A stretch of 64,000 nucleotides of DNA from Dokdonella fugitiva (lineage in GTDB: Bacteria > Pseudomonadota > Gammaproteobacteria > Xanthomonadales > Rhodanobacteraceae), in the NCBI RefSeq assembly GCF_004342425.1, contig NZ_SLWQ01000003.1, forward strand, positions 62,001 through 126,000, read 5' to 3'. Under the pieces are notes generated by a model that saw nothing but the letters and a program-made list of their open reading frames with translations, did no database searches and was not told the DNA's origin. The stretch's first letter is position 1. Each line of letters opens with the position of its first letter. The position numbers and the translations under genes were made by a program. This document shows positions 1 through 10,636 of this stretch, piece by piece.

Positions 1-1637
1 ATCTCGTAGATGCCGGTGCGGCCGAGGAAGCCGGTCTTGCGGCACTCGAGGCAGCCCTTCGGGCCGTAGCTCTTCGCCGGCGGCGCGAGGTGCCGACGGT
101 GGGTAAGCGCGGCCCAGGCCTGCACGTCGAGTGGCGCTTCGGTCTTGCAGTGCGGGCACAGCGTGCGCACGAGGCGCTGCGCGACGATCCCTGTCAGGGT
201 CGACTGGATCAGGTAGTTCGGCACGCCGAGGTCGAGCAGGCGGGTGATCGCGCTCGGCGCGTCGTTCGTATGCAGCGTCGACAGCACGAGGTGGCCGGTC
301 AACGACGCCTGCACGGCCATCTGCGCGGTCTCGAGGTCGCGGATTTCGCCGACCATGATGATGTCGGGGTCCTGGCGCAGCAGGGTGCGCACGCCCGCGG
401 CGAAATCGAGGTCGATCGCCTGGTGCACCTGCATCTGGTTGAACTCGGGCGAGACCATTTCGATCGGGTCTTCGACCGTGCAGACGTTGAGGTCGGGCGT
501 GGCGAGGTGCTTGAGCGTCGAGTACAGCGTCGTGGTCTTGCCCGAACCCGTCGGGCCGGTCACCAGCACGATGCCGTGCGGGCGCTCGACCATCTCGCGC
601 CAGATCGTCTCCTCGGACGGCGAAAAACCGAGCTGGCGGAACTCCTTGACGACGATGTCCGGGTCGAAGATGCGCATGACGACCTTCTCGCCGAACGCGG
701 TCGGCATCGTCGACAGGCGCAGTTCGACTTCGCGCCCGCCCTGCGAGCGCGTCTTGATGCGGCCGTCCTGCGGCCGGCGCTTCTCGGCGACGTCCATGCG
801 GCCGAGGATCTTGATGCGCGAGGTAACCGCGGTCATCACCGGCGTCGGCAGTTCGAACACCTTGTGCATGACGCCGTCGATGCGGAAGCGCATGTTGCTC
901 ATGTCGCGGCGCGGCTCGAGATGGATGTCCGATGCACGCTGCTCGAACGCGTACTGCAGCAGCCAGTCGACGATGTGCACGACGTGGCGATCGTCGGCGC
1001 CGACTTCGCCGGTCCGGCCGAGTTCGACCAGCTGCTCGAAATTGAGGATCGCGCGGCCGTCGTGGACGTCGTTCTTCGCGTCCTTCGCGCGCTGGATCGA
1101 GCGCTGCACGCTCCACCATTCGGCGAGGTAGCGGTTGACGTCGAGCGGGCTCGCCACGACGCGCTGGATGTCGCGCCGGAGGATGTGGCCGAGGTCGGCC
1201 ACCCAGCGCGTCTCGAACGGCTCGGACGTGGCGAACACGACCTGCATCTCGCTGACCGCGACGGGCAGGATGCGGTAGCGCTGCGCATAGGCGTGGCTGA
1301 CCACCTGGGTCACGCCGGCCACGTCGATCTTCATCGGATCGATCTTGAGGTAAGGCAGGCCGGCCTTCGCGGCGAGCCACTGCGTGAGCACTTCGAGGCT
1401 GAGCGGCTTGTCCGGCTGGCGCTGGTCGACGAGCTTGAGGTTGGCGACCAGCACGAGCGGGTGCAGCTCGCTGCGCCCGCGCGCGGTGCGGATGTCCGCG
1501 CGCACGCGCTTCGCGTCGGCCTCGGTGAGCAGGCCGTCGCCGACGAGCGCGGCGAGCGTCTCGTCGAGGTCGAGGCGCCGATGCATGCCGAGCGGATGCG
1601 CATTCTGGGCACCCGGAAGCTGGGTCACGCTGGCCAT
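1..1637 (-). CDS. GspE/PulE/PilB-family secretion ATPase (C-terminus beyond window)
   Basis: This is a hexameric traffic ATPase that would power a type II secretion or type IV pilus machine from the cytoplasmic face of the inner membrane. At least 545 residues are visible, starting at the ATG ending at 1637. The second half carries Walker A ([12 protein letters not shown], about residues 360-372), the Walker B region ([12 protein letters not shown]), a His box ([10 protein letters not shown]) and a C-terminal four-cysteine zinc site (CPHC and CLEC). The N-terminus is not a standard MshEN domain that I recognise. It stands alone, divergent from glyQ, with no pseudopilin genes nearby, so GspE versus PilB cannot be decided. 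The gene runs off the left edge of the window. Confidence 0.9.
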   Translation of the reverse strand, partial: MASVTQLPGAQNAHPLGMHRRLDLDETLAALVGDGLLTEADAKRVRADIRTARGRSELHPLVLVANLKLVDQRQPDKPLSLEVLTQWLAAKAGLPYLKIDPMKIDVAGVTQVVSHAYAQRYRILPVAVSEMQVVFATSEPFETRWVADLGHILRRDIQRVVASPLDVNRYLAEWWSVQRSIQRAKDAKNDVHDGRAILNFEQLVELGRTGEVGADDRHVVHIVDWLLQYAFEQRASDIHLEPRRDMSNMRFRIDGVMHKVFELPTPVMTAVTSRIKILGRMDVAEKRRPQDGRIKTRSQGGREVELRLSTMPTAFGEKVVMRIFDPDIVVKEFRQLGFSPSEETIWREMVERPHGIVLVTGPTGSGKTTTLYSTLKHLATPDLNVCTVEDPIEMVSPEFNQMQVHQAIDLDFAAGVRTLLRQDPDIIMVGEIRDLETAQMAVQASLTGHLVLSTLHTNDAPSAITRLLDLGVPNYLIQSTLTGIVAQRLVRTLCPHCKTEAPLDVQAWAALTHRRHLAPPAKSYGPKGCLECRKTGFLGRTGIYE

Positions 1638-1665
1638 GGTGCGAGTCCGGCAGGGGTATCGCCGC

Positions 1666-1671
1666 TATACT
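1666..1671 (+). promoter_or_regulatory. Candidate -10 box for glyQ
   Basis: TATACT lies 37 bases before the glyQ ATG, in the 70-bp divergent gap with the ATPase gene. No convincing -35 is seen at the right spacing, so this is a sigma-70 promoter candidate only. Confidence 0.4.
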
Positions 1672-1707
1672 AGCGCGCTTTTCGCACGCAACTTTGTGAG
1701 TTGGCGC

Positions 1708-2613
<906 letters not shown>

Positions 2614-2640
2614 CACCCACCGGATCCATCACGACGTCAT

Positions 2641-2698
2641 CCGCGCACCGCGGCTCCATCGCCAGGATGGATGCCTGCCCGGCGGGAATGACGGCAGA
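2641..2698. repeat. Dispersed REP-like intergenic repeat (copy 1)
   Basis: The segment between glyQ and glyS holds a short inverted repeat (CCATC...GATGG, 2656-2670) followed by a piece resembling, on the minus strand, CGTCATTCCCGCC. It is one of several degenerate copies of the same type in this window (near 10.4, 19.05, 19.25, 48.2 and 63.0 kb). It sits inside a likely operon. Confidence 0.45.
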
Positions 2699-2712
2699 CC
2701 AAGATCGCCGCC

Positions 2713-4869
2713 ATGAGCCAAGACCACGCCTCCCTCCTGATCGAACTCGGCACCGAAGAACTCCCGCCGAAGGCACTCGACGAACTCGCGGCCGCGTTCG
2801 CGAGCGGCATCTGCGATGGCCTCGCCCGGCGCGGCATCGCCGCCGACCTCGCCGGCGCCCGGCGCTACTGTTCGCCGCGCCGGCTCGCCGTGCTCGTGCC
2901 CGGCGTCGCCGCGCAGCAGCCGCTGCAGAAATCCGAGGCGCTCGGGCCGTACGTGAACATCGGCCTCGATGCGAACGGCGCGCCGACGCCGGCCCTGCTC
3001 GGCTTCGCCGCGAAGAACGGCGTCGCGGTCGACCAGCTGCAGCGCACGACCGACGCGAAGGGCGAGCGCTTCGTCGCGCGCAGCGAAAAGCCGGGCCAGT
3101 CGACCGCGGCGCTGCTGCCGGAGATCGTCACCGAGGCGCTCAAGGCGCTGCCGATCCCCAAGCCCATGCGTTGGGGCGAGCACGACTACACGTTCGTGCG
3201 CCCGGCGCATTGGCTCGTCATCCTGCACGGCGACACCGTCGTCGACGCGGACATGCTCGGCCTGCGTTCGGGGCGCAGTTCGCGCGGCCACCGCTTCCAT
3301 CATCCGCAGCCCGTGCATGTCGCCGACGCGGACGGCTGGCTCGATGCGCTGCGCGCCGCGAAGGTGCTCGCCGACCCGGCCGAACGCCGCGAGCGCGTGC
3401 GCGCGGAAGTCGCGCGCGTCGCGCCGGCGGGCAGCACGCCGCGCCTGTCCGATGCGCTGCTCGACGAGATCGCCAACCTCACCGAGTGGCCGGTCGGCAT
3501 CGCCTGCGCCTTCGAGCGCGAATTCCTCGCCGTGCCGCAGGAAGCGCTCGTCACGACGATGGAGACGAACCAGAAGTTCGTCCCCGTCTTCGATGCCGAA
3601 GGCCGCCTCACCGCGCATTTCATCGGCGTCGCGAACATCGAATCGAAGGACCCCGCCGAGATCCGCAAGGGCTACGAGCGCGTGATCCGCCCGCGCTTCG
3701 CCGACGCGAAGTTCTTCTTCGACGAAGATCTCGAGACGCCGCTCGCCTCCCAGCAGGACGCGCTGAAGAGCGTGACCTACCAGCAGGCACTCGGTTCGGT
3801 CTGGGACAAGACCGTGCGCGTGGCCGAGCTCGCGCGCGTGATCGCCAACCGCCTGCGCGACGCGGGCATCGCGGTCGACGCCGCGCTCGCGACGCGCGCG
3901 GCCGCGCTGTCCAGGTGCGACCTCATGACGCGCATGGTCGGTGAATTCCCCGAACTGCAGGGCACGATGGGCCGTTACTACGCGGCCGCGGGCGGCGAGG
4001 ACGCCCAGGTCGCGCAGGCTCTCGACGAGTTCTACCGCCCGCGCTTCGCCGGCGACGGCATCGCGCAGGGCAAGGTCGGCCAGGTGCTCGCGGTCGCCGA
4101 ACGCATCGACACGCTGGCCGGCATCTTCGCGGTCGGCATGAAGCCGTCCGGCAACAAGGACCCGTTCGCGCTGCGCCGCGCCGCGCTCGGGCTCGCCCGC
4201 ACGCTGATCGAGGGCGACCTCGCGCTGGACCTGCGCGCGCAGTTCGACGAGGCGCTCGCGCAACTGCCGGACGGCGCGCTCGCCGCGGGCTTGCCGAAGG
4301 GCAAGGACGGCACGGTCGCCGTGTTCGACGCGGCCGCGCGCCGTGCGGCCCTCGGCGCCGAGCTGTACGACTTCGTGCTCGACCGCCTGCGCGGTTACTA
4401 CGTCGATCGCGGCGTGCCTGTGGAAGCCTTCCAGGCCGTGCGCGAACTCGCCCCGGCCGATCTCGCCGACTTCGACCGGCGCCTGCGCGCGGTGGTCGAG
4501 TTCGCCGCGCTGCCCGAGGCGCGCGCGCTCGCCGCGGCGAACAAGCGCATCAACAACCTGCTGCGGCAGGCGGGCGGCATGGAACTCGGCGACGTCGACG
4601 ATGCGCTGCTCGAGGACGGTGCCGAGCGCGCGCTGAGCGAGGCGTTCCGCGCTGCGGCCGCCGATGCGAAGGCGCATGTCGCGCAGCGCGACTACGTCGG
4701 CATGCTCAGGCGGCTCGCGCAATTGCGCGAACCGATCGACCGATTCTTCCAGGACGTCATGGTCATGGTCGACGACGGACGCGTGCGGGCCAACCGCCTG
4801 TCGCTGCTCGGCGCGGTCGCCGGTTCCTTCCTCGCCGTCGCCGACATCTCGCAGTTGCCGGCGGCCTAG
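2713..4869 (+). CDS. glyS: Glycyl-tRNA synthetase beta subunit
   Basis: The beta subunit of heterotetrameric glycyl-tRNA synthetase contributes tRNA binding and supports the GlyQ catalytic subunit. The 718-residue protein begins MSQDHASLLIELGTEELPPKAL, matching the conserved LLxELGTEELPPK opening of GlyS. It contains the family segments ESKDPAEIRKGYERVIRPR and AKFFFDEDLETPL, and a C-terminal DALR-like anticodon-binding region (ANKRINNLLRQAG). Length is as expected for the family (about 690-720). The ATG at 2713 is the first in frame that fits the family start. It is probably cotranscribed with glyQ across the repeat-containing spacer. Confidence 0.98.
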   Translation: MSQDHASLLIELGTEELPPKALDELAAAFASGICDGLARRGIAADLAGARRYCSPRRLAVLVPGVAAQQPLQKSEALGPYVNIGLDANGAPTPALLGFAAKNGVAVDQLQRTTDAKGERFVARSEKPGQSTAALLPEIVTEALKALPIPKPMRWGEHDYTFVRPAHWLVILHGDTVVDADMLGLRSGRSSRGHRFHHPQPVHVADADGWLDALRAAKVLADPAERRERVRAEVARVAPAGSTPRLSDALLDEIANLTEWPVGIACAFEREFLAVPQEALVTTMETNQKFVPVFDAEGRLTAHFIGVANIESKDPAEIRKGYERVIRPRFADAKFFFDEDLETPLASQQDALKSVTYQQALGSVWDKTVRVAELARVIANRLRDAGIAVDAALATRAAALSRCDLMTRMVGEFPELQGTMGRYYAAAGGEDAQVAQALDEFYRPRFAGDGIAQGKVGQVLAVAERIDTLAGIFAVGMKPSGNKDPFALRRAALGLARTLIEGDLALDLRAQFDEALAQLPDGALAAGLPKGKDGTVAVFDAAARRAALGAELYDFVLDRLRGYYVDRGVPVEAFQAVRELAPADLADFDRRLRAVVEFAALPEARALAAANKRINNLLRQAGGMELGDVDDALLEDGAERALSEAFRAAAADAKAHVAQRDYVGMLRRLAQLREPIDRFFQDVMVMVDDGRVRANRLSLLGAVAGSFLAVADISQLPAA

Positions 4870-5091
4870 CACGGTGCGGCGACTGCAGGTGTTGCCGATC
4901 CTGCGCACCGTTCACGCTGCGGTCGTCCGCGCGATTGCGCGGCGCGCGGGTGCGGACTATGGTGGGCGTTCGGCGTGCCACGCCAGCGCCACCGCGTGAT
5001 TCCGGGTGTCGCGACCGCGCGTCGCCGTCGTCATGGTCCCGCGGCGCGGCCGGTTTCACGATAATTTTCGTTCTCGTTGGAGATGACAGTC

Positions 5092-5904
5092 ATGCGCACC
5101 TACTGGCTCGCGGCTATCGCCGCCCTCTCGCTGCTCGGCGGCTGCAATACCTCGACCGACACGGCGACCCCCGGAAAACCCGTGGCGCCGGCGATCGCGC
5201 CGGGCACGGCGATCAGCGGCAGCGTGACCCTGCATGATCCGATGACGATCGCCGCGGGCAAGCTCGACCTGCGCCTCGTCGACGTCGCCCAGCCGCAGCC
5301 GGCGATCGCCGAGAAGACGATCGACGTGAGCGGTGACGCGCCGTTCAACTTCTCGCTCGACTTCGACCGCACGAAGATCGTTGCCGGCCGCACCTACGTG
5401 CTCAACGCGACGCTCGTCGACGGCGACCGCCGCTTCCAGGCCGGCCTCGCCGCGCCGGTGCTGACCCACGGCGCCGGCACCAGCGTGCAGATCGTCCTCA
5501 CCGCGGAAGCCACGCCGGCGGAGAACCTCAAGGCGGAATTCACCAAGTTGCAGGGTCGCATCGGCGGCATGAAGAGCGTCAACGGCACCTACACGACCGA
5601 TACCTCGTCGGTCGCCTGGGACGCCTTCGGCGAAGGCGGCGTCGTGCGCTACGTGCGCGTCAACACCGAACTCGACGCGGGCGGCCGCTCGGCGGTGTAC
5701 TACGCGTTCAAGGACGGCAAGGTCATGGCCGTGCAGCAGAAGGGCGGCGCCCTCGTCGGCTGGGCCGACGACGGCTCGGTCCTCGTCAACGAGAAGCACG
5801 GCGGCGGCCAGGTCGCGCCGGCCGAGATCACCGCGATGCATGACGCGGCGACCAAGGCACTGCAGATGGCCCAGGAAAAACTCGACGCCGCCCGCAAGAA
5901 GTAG
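5092..5904 (+). CDS. YbaY-like lipoprotein
   Basis: Probable periplasm-facing lipoprotein of unknown function. Residues 1-18 form a lipoprotein signal (LAAIAALSLLGGC). The next roughly 120 residues (GTAISGSVTLHDPMTIAAG, then LDLRLVDVAQP and PFNFSLDFDRTKI) resemble the YbaY/pilotin-type beta-rich fold that carries small-molecule or secretin-associated functions. The rest is an uncharacterised domain ending in a helical, lysine-rich tail. The ATG at 5092 was preferred over an in-frame ATG at 5077 because it places the lipobox correctly and follows GGAGATG at 5079-5085. An AT-rich patch (ATAATT, near 5061) is a possible -10. No operon partner; a strong hairpin follows the stop. Confidence 0.8.
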   Translation: MRTYWLAAIAALSLLGGCNTSTDTATPGKPVAPAIAPGTAISGSVTLHDPMTIAAGKLDLRLVDVAQPQPAIAEKTIDVSGDAPFNFSLDFDRTKIVAGRTYVLNATLVDGDRRFQAGLAAPVLTHGAGTSVQIVLTAEATPAENLKAEFTKLQGRIGGMKSVNGTYTTDTSSVAWDAFGEGGVVRYVRVNTELDAGGRSAVYYAFKDGKVMAVQQKGGALVGWADDGSVLVNEKHGGGQVAPAEITAMHDAATKALQMAQEKLDAARKK

Positions 5905-5928
5905 ATGACCCCGAATCATGGATAGCCG

Positions 5929-5957
5929 CTGCAGCTTCCACACCCGGGAAGCTGCAG
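5929..5957 (+). terminator. Hairpin downstream of lipoprotein gene
   Basis: Perfect 11-bp inverted repeat (CTGCAGCTTCC / GGAAGCTGCAG) around a 7-base loop, 24 bases after the lipoprotein stop. There is no T-tract on either strand, so it may act as a weak terminator or RNA-stabilising hairpin rather than a classical intrinsic terminator. Confidence 0.45.
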
Positions 5958-6006
5958 ACCGCGACGCCAGCGTCGAAGCCGCGATCAGGGACGATCGCAC
6001 GGACAT

Positions 6007-6041
6007 AAAAAAGGCGGCCCACCCTGGGGGTATGGGCCGCC
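6007..6041 (-). terminator. Intrinsic terminator of the mnmG-regulator-kinase unit
   Basis: On the minus strand a 9-bp GC-rich stem (GGCGGCCCA / TGGGCCGCC, 6013-6021 with 6033-6041) is followed directly by six T residues. It lies about 120 bases beyond the stop of the sensor kinase gene at 6161, correctly oriented for leftward transcription. Confidence 0.85.
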
Positions 6042-6160
6042 TCGAATGTGCGAATCGGCCGTTGCTCCCCTGGGGTGGAAGGTCCCGGCGCCATCGCGCC
6101 GCGACGATAGCGCCGGCTCGCTTACGCGAACCTGACACCGCGGTCATGATCGCGCTGCGC

Positions 6161-7537
6161 TCAGGCGGCGCGGAAGTCGATGCGCGCGCGCGTACCGCGG
6201 CCGTCCGCGCCTTCGGTGATAACGAACCGCGCGTCGTGCGCATGCGCGATCTCGTCGACGATCGCGAGGCCGAGGCCGCAGCCGTTGCCGGGCGAGCCGG
6301 GCAGCCGGCGGAAGCGTTCGCGGACCTGCATGCGCTGGTCGGCCGGGATGCCCGGGCCGTCGTCCTCGACCTCCAGGAACGCGAGCGCGCCTTCGGTGCC
6401 GCTGCGCACGGTCACGCGGCCACCGGCCGGCGTGTAGGCGAGCGCGTTGTCGACGAGGTTGCCCAGCAGTTCGCGCAGCAGCCAGAGGCTGCCGAGCGTG
6501 CGCGCCGGCGACGCTTCCGCGCCGAGGTCGATGTGCGCGAGCAGCGAGCGGTCGAGATACTGTGCGACCGCGTCGGTCGCGAGCGCTTCGAGGTCGACCT
6601 GCGCGAAATCGTCGTGCGTGGTCGCGGAGCGCTCCGAACGCGCGAGCGCGAGCAGCTGGTTCGCCGTATGCGCGAGGCGGCGGGTGCTCTCGTGCAGCGC
6701 GAGCAGCCGCGGTGCGAGGCCATTGCTGCCGGACTCGCGCGCGAGCAGGTCGAGCTGCGCGATGATCCCGGTCAGCGGCGTGCGCAACTGGTGCGCCGCG
6801 TCGGCGAGGAACTGCTGCTGCGCGCGCGCGCTGTCGCGCACCGTTTCGAACAGTGCGTTGAGCGTATGCACGAGCGGGCGCACCTCGGCGGGTACCTGCG
6901 CGCGATCGAGCGGCGCGAGGTCGCGCGCCGAACGCTGCGCGATCTGCTCGCCGAGGGCGCGCAGCGGCCGCACGCCGTAACGCACGCCGAGCCAGACCAG
7001 CAGCAGCGTGCCGGCGAGCTGCACGATGTCGGTGAGCACGACGCTGGTGATGATGCGCCGGATCGCCGCGCTGCGCTTGCGCGTCGTCTCGCCGATCATG
7101 ATCGTGACCGGCGTGCGGCCGCCGATCACCGCCGCGTGCCGGACGAAGCGGATCGGTTGGCCGTGCAGGCTGCCGTCGCCGAATTCGGAGCGGGCCCCGG
7201 CCGCGGGCGGCGCGAGCTCCTCGTCGCCGCTGACGAGATGGCCGTCGGCCGCGCGCACGGCGAAGTAGATCGAGTCGACGCTGTCGGCGCGCAGCACGGC
7301 GACGGCCTGCGGCGGCAGGTCCGCGTCGATGTGGCCGTCGGCGTCGGCATCGCGCAGGTGCGCCGCGACCGCGAGCGCCATCTCGTGCAGCGCGCGGTCG
7401 TAGGCGGCGCGGATCGCCGCCGAGCCGCTTACGTAATCGAAGAACACGCCGATGCCGAGCAGCAGCGCGAGCGGCAGCAGCAGCAGGCCCAGCAGGCGCC
7501 GGCTGACCGACGGCGCGGGCTCAGCCGGGCGTGTCAT
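6161..7537 (-). CDS. Sensor histidine kinase (TctE/QseC type)
   Basis: Inner-membrane sensor kinase of a two-component system, 458 residues. A first membrane segment spans about residues 15-33, a periplasmic sensor region (2CSK_N-like) about 35-165, and a second membrane segment about 165-185, followed by HAMP-like sequence. The phosphoacceptor is His249 in FLADAAHQLRTPLTGI. The ATPase domain has the N box (LLGNLVDNALAYTP), G1 (VEDDGPGIP) and G2 (GCGLGLAIV). It overlaps the response-regulator gene by 17 nt, so the two are translated together. The signal is unknown; TctE relatives often sense carboxylates or envelope cues. Confidence 0.92.
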   Translation of the reverse strand: MTRPAEPAPSVSRRLLGLLLLPLALLLGIGVFFDYVSGSAAIRAAYDRALHEMALAVAAHLRDADADGHIDADLPPQAVAVLRADSVDSIYFAVRAADGHLVSGDEELAPPAAGARSEFGDGSLHGQPIRFVRHAAVIGGRTPVTIMIGETTRKRSAAIRRIITSVVLTDIVQLAGTLLLVWLGVRYGVRPLRALGEQIAQRSARDLAPLDRAQVPAEVRPLVHTLNALFETVRDSARAQQQFLADAAHQLRTPLTGIIAQLDLLARESGSNGLAPRLLALHESTRRLAHTANQLLALARSERSATTHDDFAQVDLEALATDAVAQYLDRSLLAHIDLGAEASPARTLGSLWLLRELLGNLVDNALAYTPAGGRVTVRSGTEGALAFLEVEDDGPGIPADQRMQVRERFRRLPGSPGNGCGLGLAIVDEIAHAHDARFVITEGADGRGTRARIDFRAA

Positions 7538-8189
7538 CGAGGCGGTAGCCGAGCCCGCGCACGGTGCGGATCGGCGCCGCGCCGCCGAGCTTCGTGCGCA
7601 GCCGCGACACGTACACCTCGATCGCGTTCGCGCCGATGTCCTCGTCCCAGTTCGCGATCGCCTGCAGCAGGCGGTCCTTGGCGACGACGCGGCCGATGTT
7701 GAGCGCGAGGCATTCGAGCACGGCCCATTCGCGCCGCGTCAGGCTGACCGCGCCGCCATCGACCTCCGCGCGCCGTGCGGCGAGGTCGAGCCGCAGCGTG
7801 CCGATCACGAGTTCCGCGCTCGCCGCCGAGCGGCTGCGCCGGATCAGCGCGCGGCTGCGCGCGACCAGTTCGGGCAGGGCGAACGGCTTGACGAGATAGT
7901 CGTCGGCGCCGAGGTCGAGCGCATTGACGCGATCGGCGAGCGCATCGCGCGCGGTGAGGATCAGCACGGGCACCGCGGTGCCGCTGCGGCGCATGCGCTG
8001 CAGCAGGGCCAGCCCGTCCGCGCCGGGCAGGCCGATGTCGACCACGGCGAGGTCGAACGATTCGGCGCCGAGCGCGGTGCCGGCGCGCTCGGCCGAATCG
8101 ACGTGGTCGACCGCATAGCCGGCTTCGCCGAGTCCGCGCCGGATCGCATCGGCGACCAGCGCATCGTCCTCGACGACGAGCACGCGCAC
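7521..8189 (-). CDS. OmpR/PhoB-family response regulator (TctD/QseB type)
   Basis: DNA-binding partner of the adjacent kinase, 222 residues. The receiver domain (1-115) has acidic pocket residues ED at 7-8, phosphoacceptor Asp51 in VVDIGLPG, and the switch Lys in DYLVKPF. The C-terminal winged helix (about 125-218) contains LTRREWAVLECLA and TVRGLGYRL. The start is a GTG at 8189, only four bases after the mnmG stop, with no obvious ribosome-binding site, which suggests translational coupling to mnmG. Confidence 0.93.
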   Translation of the reverse strand: MRVLVVEDDALVADAIRRGLGEAGYAVDHVDSAERAGTALGAESFDLAVVDIGLPGADGLALLQRMRRSGTAVPVLILTARDALADRVNALDLGADDYLVKPFALPELVARSRALIRRSRSAASAELVIGTLRLDLAARRAEVDGGAVSLTRREWAVLECLALNIGRVVAKDRLLQAIANWDEDIGANAIEVYVSRLRTKLGGAAPIRTVRGLGYRLDDTPG

Positions 8190-8193
8190 GGCG

Positions 8194-10071
8194 TCAGGCG
8201 ACGCGGCGGCCGTGGCCGCGCTTGAGATGCACCAGCAGCAGCGACACGGCGGCCGGCGTCACGCCGGCGATGCGCCGCGCCTCGCCGACCGTCAGCGGTC
8301 GCACCTGCTTGAACTTGGCGAGCACTTCCGCCGACAGGCCGCGCACCGCATCGAAATCGAAGGCCGGCGGGATCGGCGTGTCGTCGTGGCGACGGCTGCG
8401 CTCGATCTCGTCGCGCTGGCGTTCGAGGTAGCCGGCGTACTTGACCGCGACCTCGACCTGCTCGGCGACCGCGCCGTCGTCGACGCCGGGACCGATGCCT
8501 TCGACGCGCACGAGATCGCGATAGCCGACCTCCGGCCGGCGCAGCAGGTCGTGCGCGCTGGTTTCGCGCGCGAGCGTGATGCCAAGCGTCGCGTCGATCG
8601 CGCGGCCGAGCGGATTGGCCGGCGACGCCCACAGGCCGCGCAGGCGCTCCGCCTCGCGTTCGACCGCGTCGCGCTTGCGGCAGGTGGCGTCGTGGCGTTC
8701 CCGTGGCACGCAGCCGAGTGCGTAACCCTGCGCCGTGAGGCGCAGGTCCGCATTGTCTTCGCGCAGCTGCAGGCGGTATTCGGCGCGCGATGTGAACATG
8801 CGATACGGCTCGCTGGTGCCGTTGGTGACGAGGTCGTCGACGAGCACGCCGATGTACGCCTCGTCGCGGCGCGGCGTCCACGGCGCGAGGCCGCGCGCCG
8901 CGCGCGCGGCGTTGAGGCCGGCGACGAGGCCCTGCGCTGCCGCTTCCTCGTAGCCGGTCGTGCCGTTGATCTGGCCGGCGAAGTACAGCGCGTCGATCGC
9001 CTTCGTCTCGAGCGAGGCCTTGAGGCCGCGCGGGTCGAAATAGTCGTATTCGATCGCATAGCCGGGACGCGTGATGTGGGCGTGTTCGAGCCCGGGTATC
9101 GAGCGCACGAGTTCGACCTGCACGTCGAACGGCAGCGAGGTCGAGATGCCGTTCGGATAGACCTCGCACGTGTCGAGGCCTTCCGGTTCGAGGAAGACCT
9201 GGTGCGAGGCCTTGTCGGCGAAGCGCACGATCTTGTCCTCGATCGAAGGGCAGTAGCGCGGGCCGGTGCCCTCGATGACGCCACCGTAGAGCGGCGAGCG
9301 GTCGAGCGCGCCGCGGATGATCGCGTGCGTGCGCTCGCTCGTGTGGGTGATCCAGCAGCTGACCTGGCGCGGATGGTCGGCGGGCGAGCCGAGGAACGAG
9401 AACACCGGCGCCGGGTCGTCGCCCGGTTGCTCCTCGAGCCCGGACCAGTCGATCGTGCGGCCGTCGATGCGCGGCGGCGTGCCGGTCTTCAGGCGCCCGA
9501 CCGGCAGCGCGAGCTCGCGCAGGGTCTCGGCGAGGCGCTGCGCCGGCGGGTCGCCCGCGCGGCCGCCCGCATGCTGGGTCATGCCGACGTGGATCTTGCC
9601 GGCGAGGAACGTACCCGCGGTGAGCACGACGGCCGCGGCACGGAACTCGAGCCCGGACTGGGTGACGACGCCGGCGGCCCGGCCGCCCTCGACGCGCAGG
9701 GCATCGACGCCCTGCTGGAACACGGCCAGGCCCGGTTGCGTCTCGACCAGACGCCGGATGGCCGCTTTGTACAAAACACGGTCGGCCTGGCAGCGCGTCG
9801 CGCGCACCGCCGGGCCCTTCGAGGCGTTGAGGGTGCGCCACTGGATGCCGGCGCGGTCGGCCGCCGCGGCCATCGCGCCGCCGAGCGCATCGATCTCCCG
9901 CACGAGGTGGCCCTTGCCGATCCCGCCGATCGCGGGATTGCAGCTCATCTGGCCGATCGTCTCGATATTGTGCGTCAACAGCAGCGTTCGCGCGCCGCAG
10001 CGCGCGCTCGCGAGCGCGGCTTCGGTGCCGGCGTGGCCGCCGCCGACGACGATGACGTCATACGTGTACAT
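8194..10071 (-). CDS. mnmG: tRNA uridine-5-carboxymethylaminomethyl modification enzyme MnmG
   Basis: FAD-dependent enzyme that, with MnmE, installs cmnm5 at the wobble uridine of several tRNAs. The 625-residue product starts [20 protein letters not shown] with the FAD-binding GxGxxG motif. It contains the GidA signature region ([17 protein letters not shown]), NAD-binding stretch and the C-terminal helical domain ending in [10 protein letters not shown]. Length matches the family (about 620-630). The start at 10071 was chosen because the motif lies immediately after it. mnmG is usually near trmFO/rsmG or parA; here it instead leads a two-component pair. Confidence 0.97.
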   Translation of the reverse strand: MYTYDVIVVGGGHAGTEAALASARCGARTLLLTHNIETIGQMSCNPAIGGIGKGHLVREIDALGGAMAAAADRAGIQWRTLNASKGPAVRATRCQADRVLYKAAIRRLVETQPGLAVFQQGVDALRVEGGRAAGVVTQSGLEFRAAAVVLTAGTFLAGKIHVGMTQHAGGRAGDPPAQRLAETLRELALPVGRLKTGTPPRIDGRTIDWSGLEEQPGDDPAPVFSFLGSPADHPRQVSCWITHTSERTHAIIRGALDRSPLYGGVIEGTGPRYCPSIEDKIVRFADKASHQVFLEPEGLDTCEVYPNGISTSLPFDVQVELVRSIPGLEHAHITRPGYAIEYDYFDPRGLKASLETKAIDALYFAGQINGTTGYEEAAAQGLVAGLNAARAARGLAPWTPRRDEAYIGVLVDDLVTNGTSEPYRMFTSRAEYRLQLREDNADLRLTAQGYALGCVPRERHDATCRKRDAVEREAERLRGLWASPANPLGRAIDATLGITLARETSAHDLLRRPEVGYRDLVRVEGIGPGVDDGAVAEQVEVAVKYAGYLERQRDEIERSRRHDDTPIPPAFDFDAVRGLSAEVLAKFKQVRPLTVGEARRIAGVTPAAVSLLLVHLKRGHGRRVA

Positions 10072-10117
10072 GGTGCATGTCGACCGGTGCCGGGTCCGGG
10101 ACGCCGGCCTTGCGCGC

Positions 10118-10123
10118 ATTCTA
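10118..10123 (-). promoter_or_regulatory. Candidate -10 box for mnmG
   Basis: TAGAAT on the minus strand, 47 bases before the mnmG start. No clear -35 at the expected spacing. Confidence 0.4.
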
Positions 10124-10173
10124 GCAAGGTGGCGGCGGGGCGCTGGCATGGAACATGCTGCATCGGACGTACA

Positions 10174-10245
10174 CTCCCACCGACGCACGGCGTATGCGAG
10201 CACGTCGATGGCCGGAATTCAGGGGCCGGCCTGCGTCGGTGGGAG
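10174..10245. repeat. 14-bp perfect inverted repeat flanking 44 bp
   Basis: CTCCCACCGACGCA (10174-10187) is repeated as its exact reverse complement at 10232-10245. The arms are too far apart for a simple terminator. They may be the ends of a small repeat element or the base of an extended hairpin upstream of mnmG. Confidence 0.6.
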
Positions 10246-10407
10246 CACCTCTGCTTTTGCGATCCGTCCTGGATCGCCGCCCCGAAAGGACTGAAGCGCG
10301 TTCTGCGGCCTTGCGACTTCGGATCGTCCAACAGCGGGCCGTCCATGGCCGCACCTTTCAAGTGAAGCACGGTTTCGATGGCGCGATTCGTCGTGCCTCG
10401 AAAGCAC

Positions 10408-10452
10408 GGCACACCTCATTTCTCGTCGTCCGGCGAAAGCCGGGATCCAGTG
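10408..10452. repeat. Dispersed REP-like repeat (copy 2)
   Basis: Contains CGTCGTCCGGCGAAAGCCGG followed by GATCCAG, the recognisable core of the repeat also found near 19.05 and 19.25 kb. Read in one frame these repeats give the peptide signature WIPAFAG. Confidence 0.6.
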
Positions 10453-10550
10453 ACTGGTGCGCGCGTCAGCGGTACGCCCCGGTTTCCCGGCCATGAGCGC
10501 GCCAGGGCCCACGGATGCGCGTATCGCCTGACCGTGCGGCGTCTGCGGAA

Positions 10551-10636
10551 GAGGCTGGCGCCCGGCGGTCGTAGGAACAGGGGGAATCCAAGAGGACCGT
10601 GTGCCGGGCGCCAGTGAACGGTGGCAACACCGCCTC
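10551..10636 (+). ncRNA. Candidate structured RNA (three-stem junction)
   Basis: On the plus strand GAGG (10551-10554) can pair with CCTC (10633-10636). This encloses a 12-bp perfect stem (10555-10566 with 10603-10614), extended inside by GGTC/GACC, and a second hairpin CGGTG-GCAA-CACCG (10619-10632) whose loop is a GNRA tetraloop. The helices abut with almost no unpaired bases, which is unusual for chance. No promoter or match to a riboswitch class I can name was seen. Confidence 0.3.

Noticed and set aside
90..1673. Long open frame on the plus strand over the ATPase gene
   Set aside because: It is antisense to a clear GspE-type ATPase and gives an Arg/Ala/His-rich chain with no family blocks; such shadow frames are expected at this G+C content.
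2629..4908. 759-codon open frame antisense to glyS
   Set aside because: glyS on the other strand has full family motifs; the antisense chain has none.
10219..10512. Short minus-strand reading frame upstream of mnmG
   Set aside because: It runs through a dispersed repeat and yields its known peptide signature (WIPAFAG); no start signal or family resemblance.
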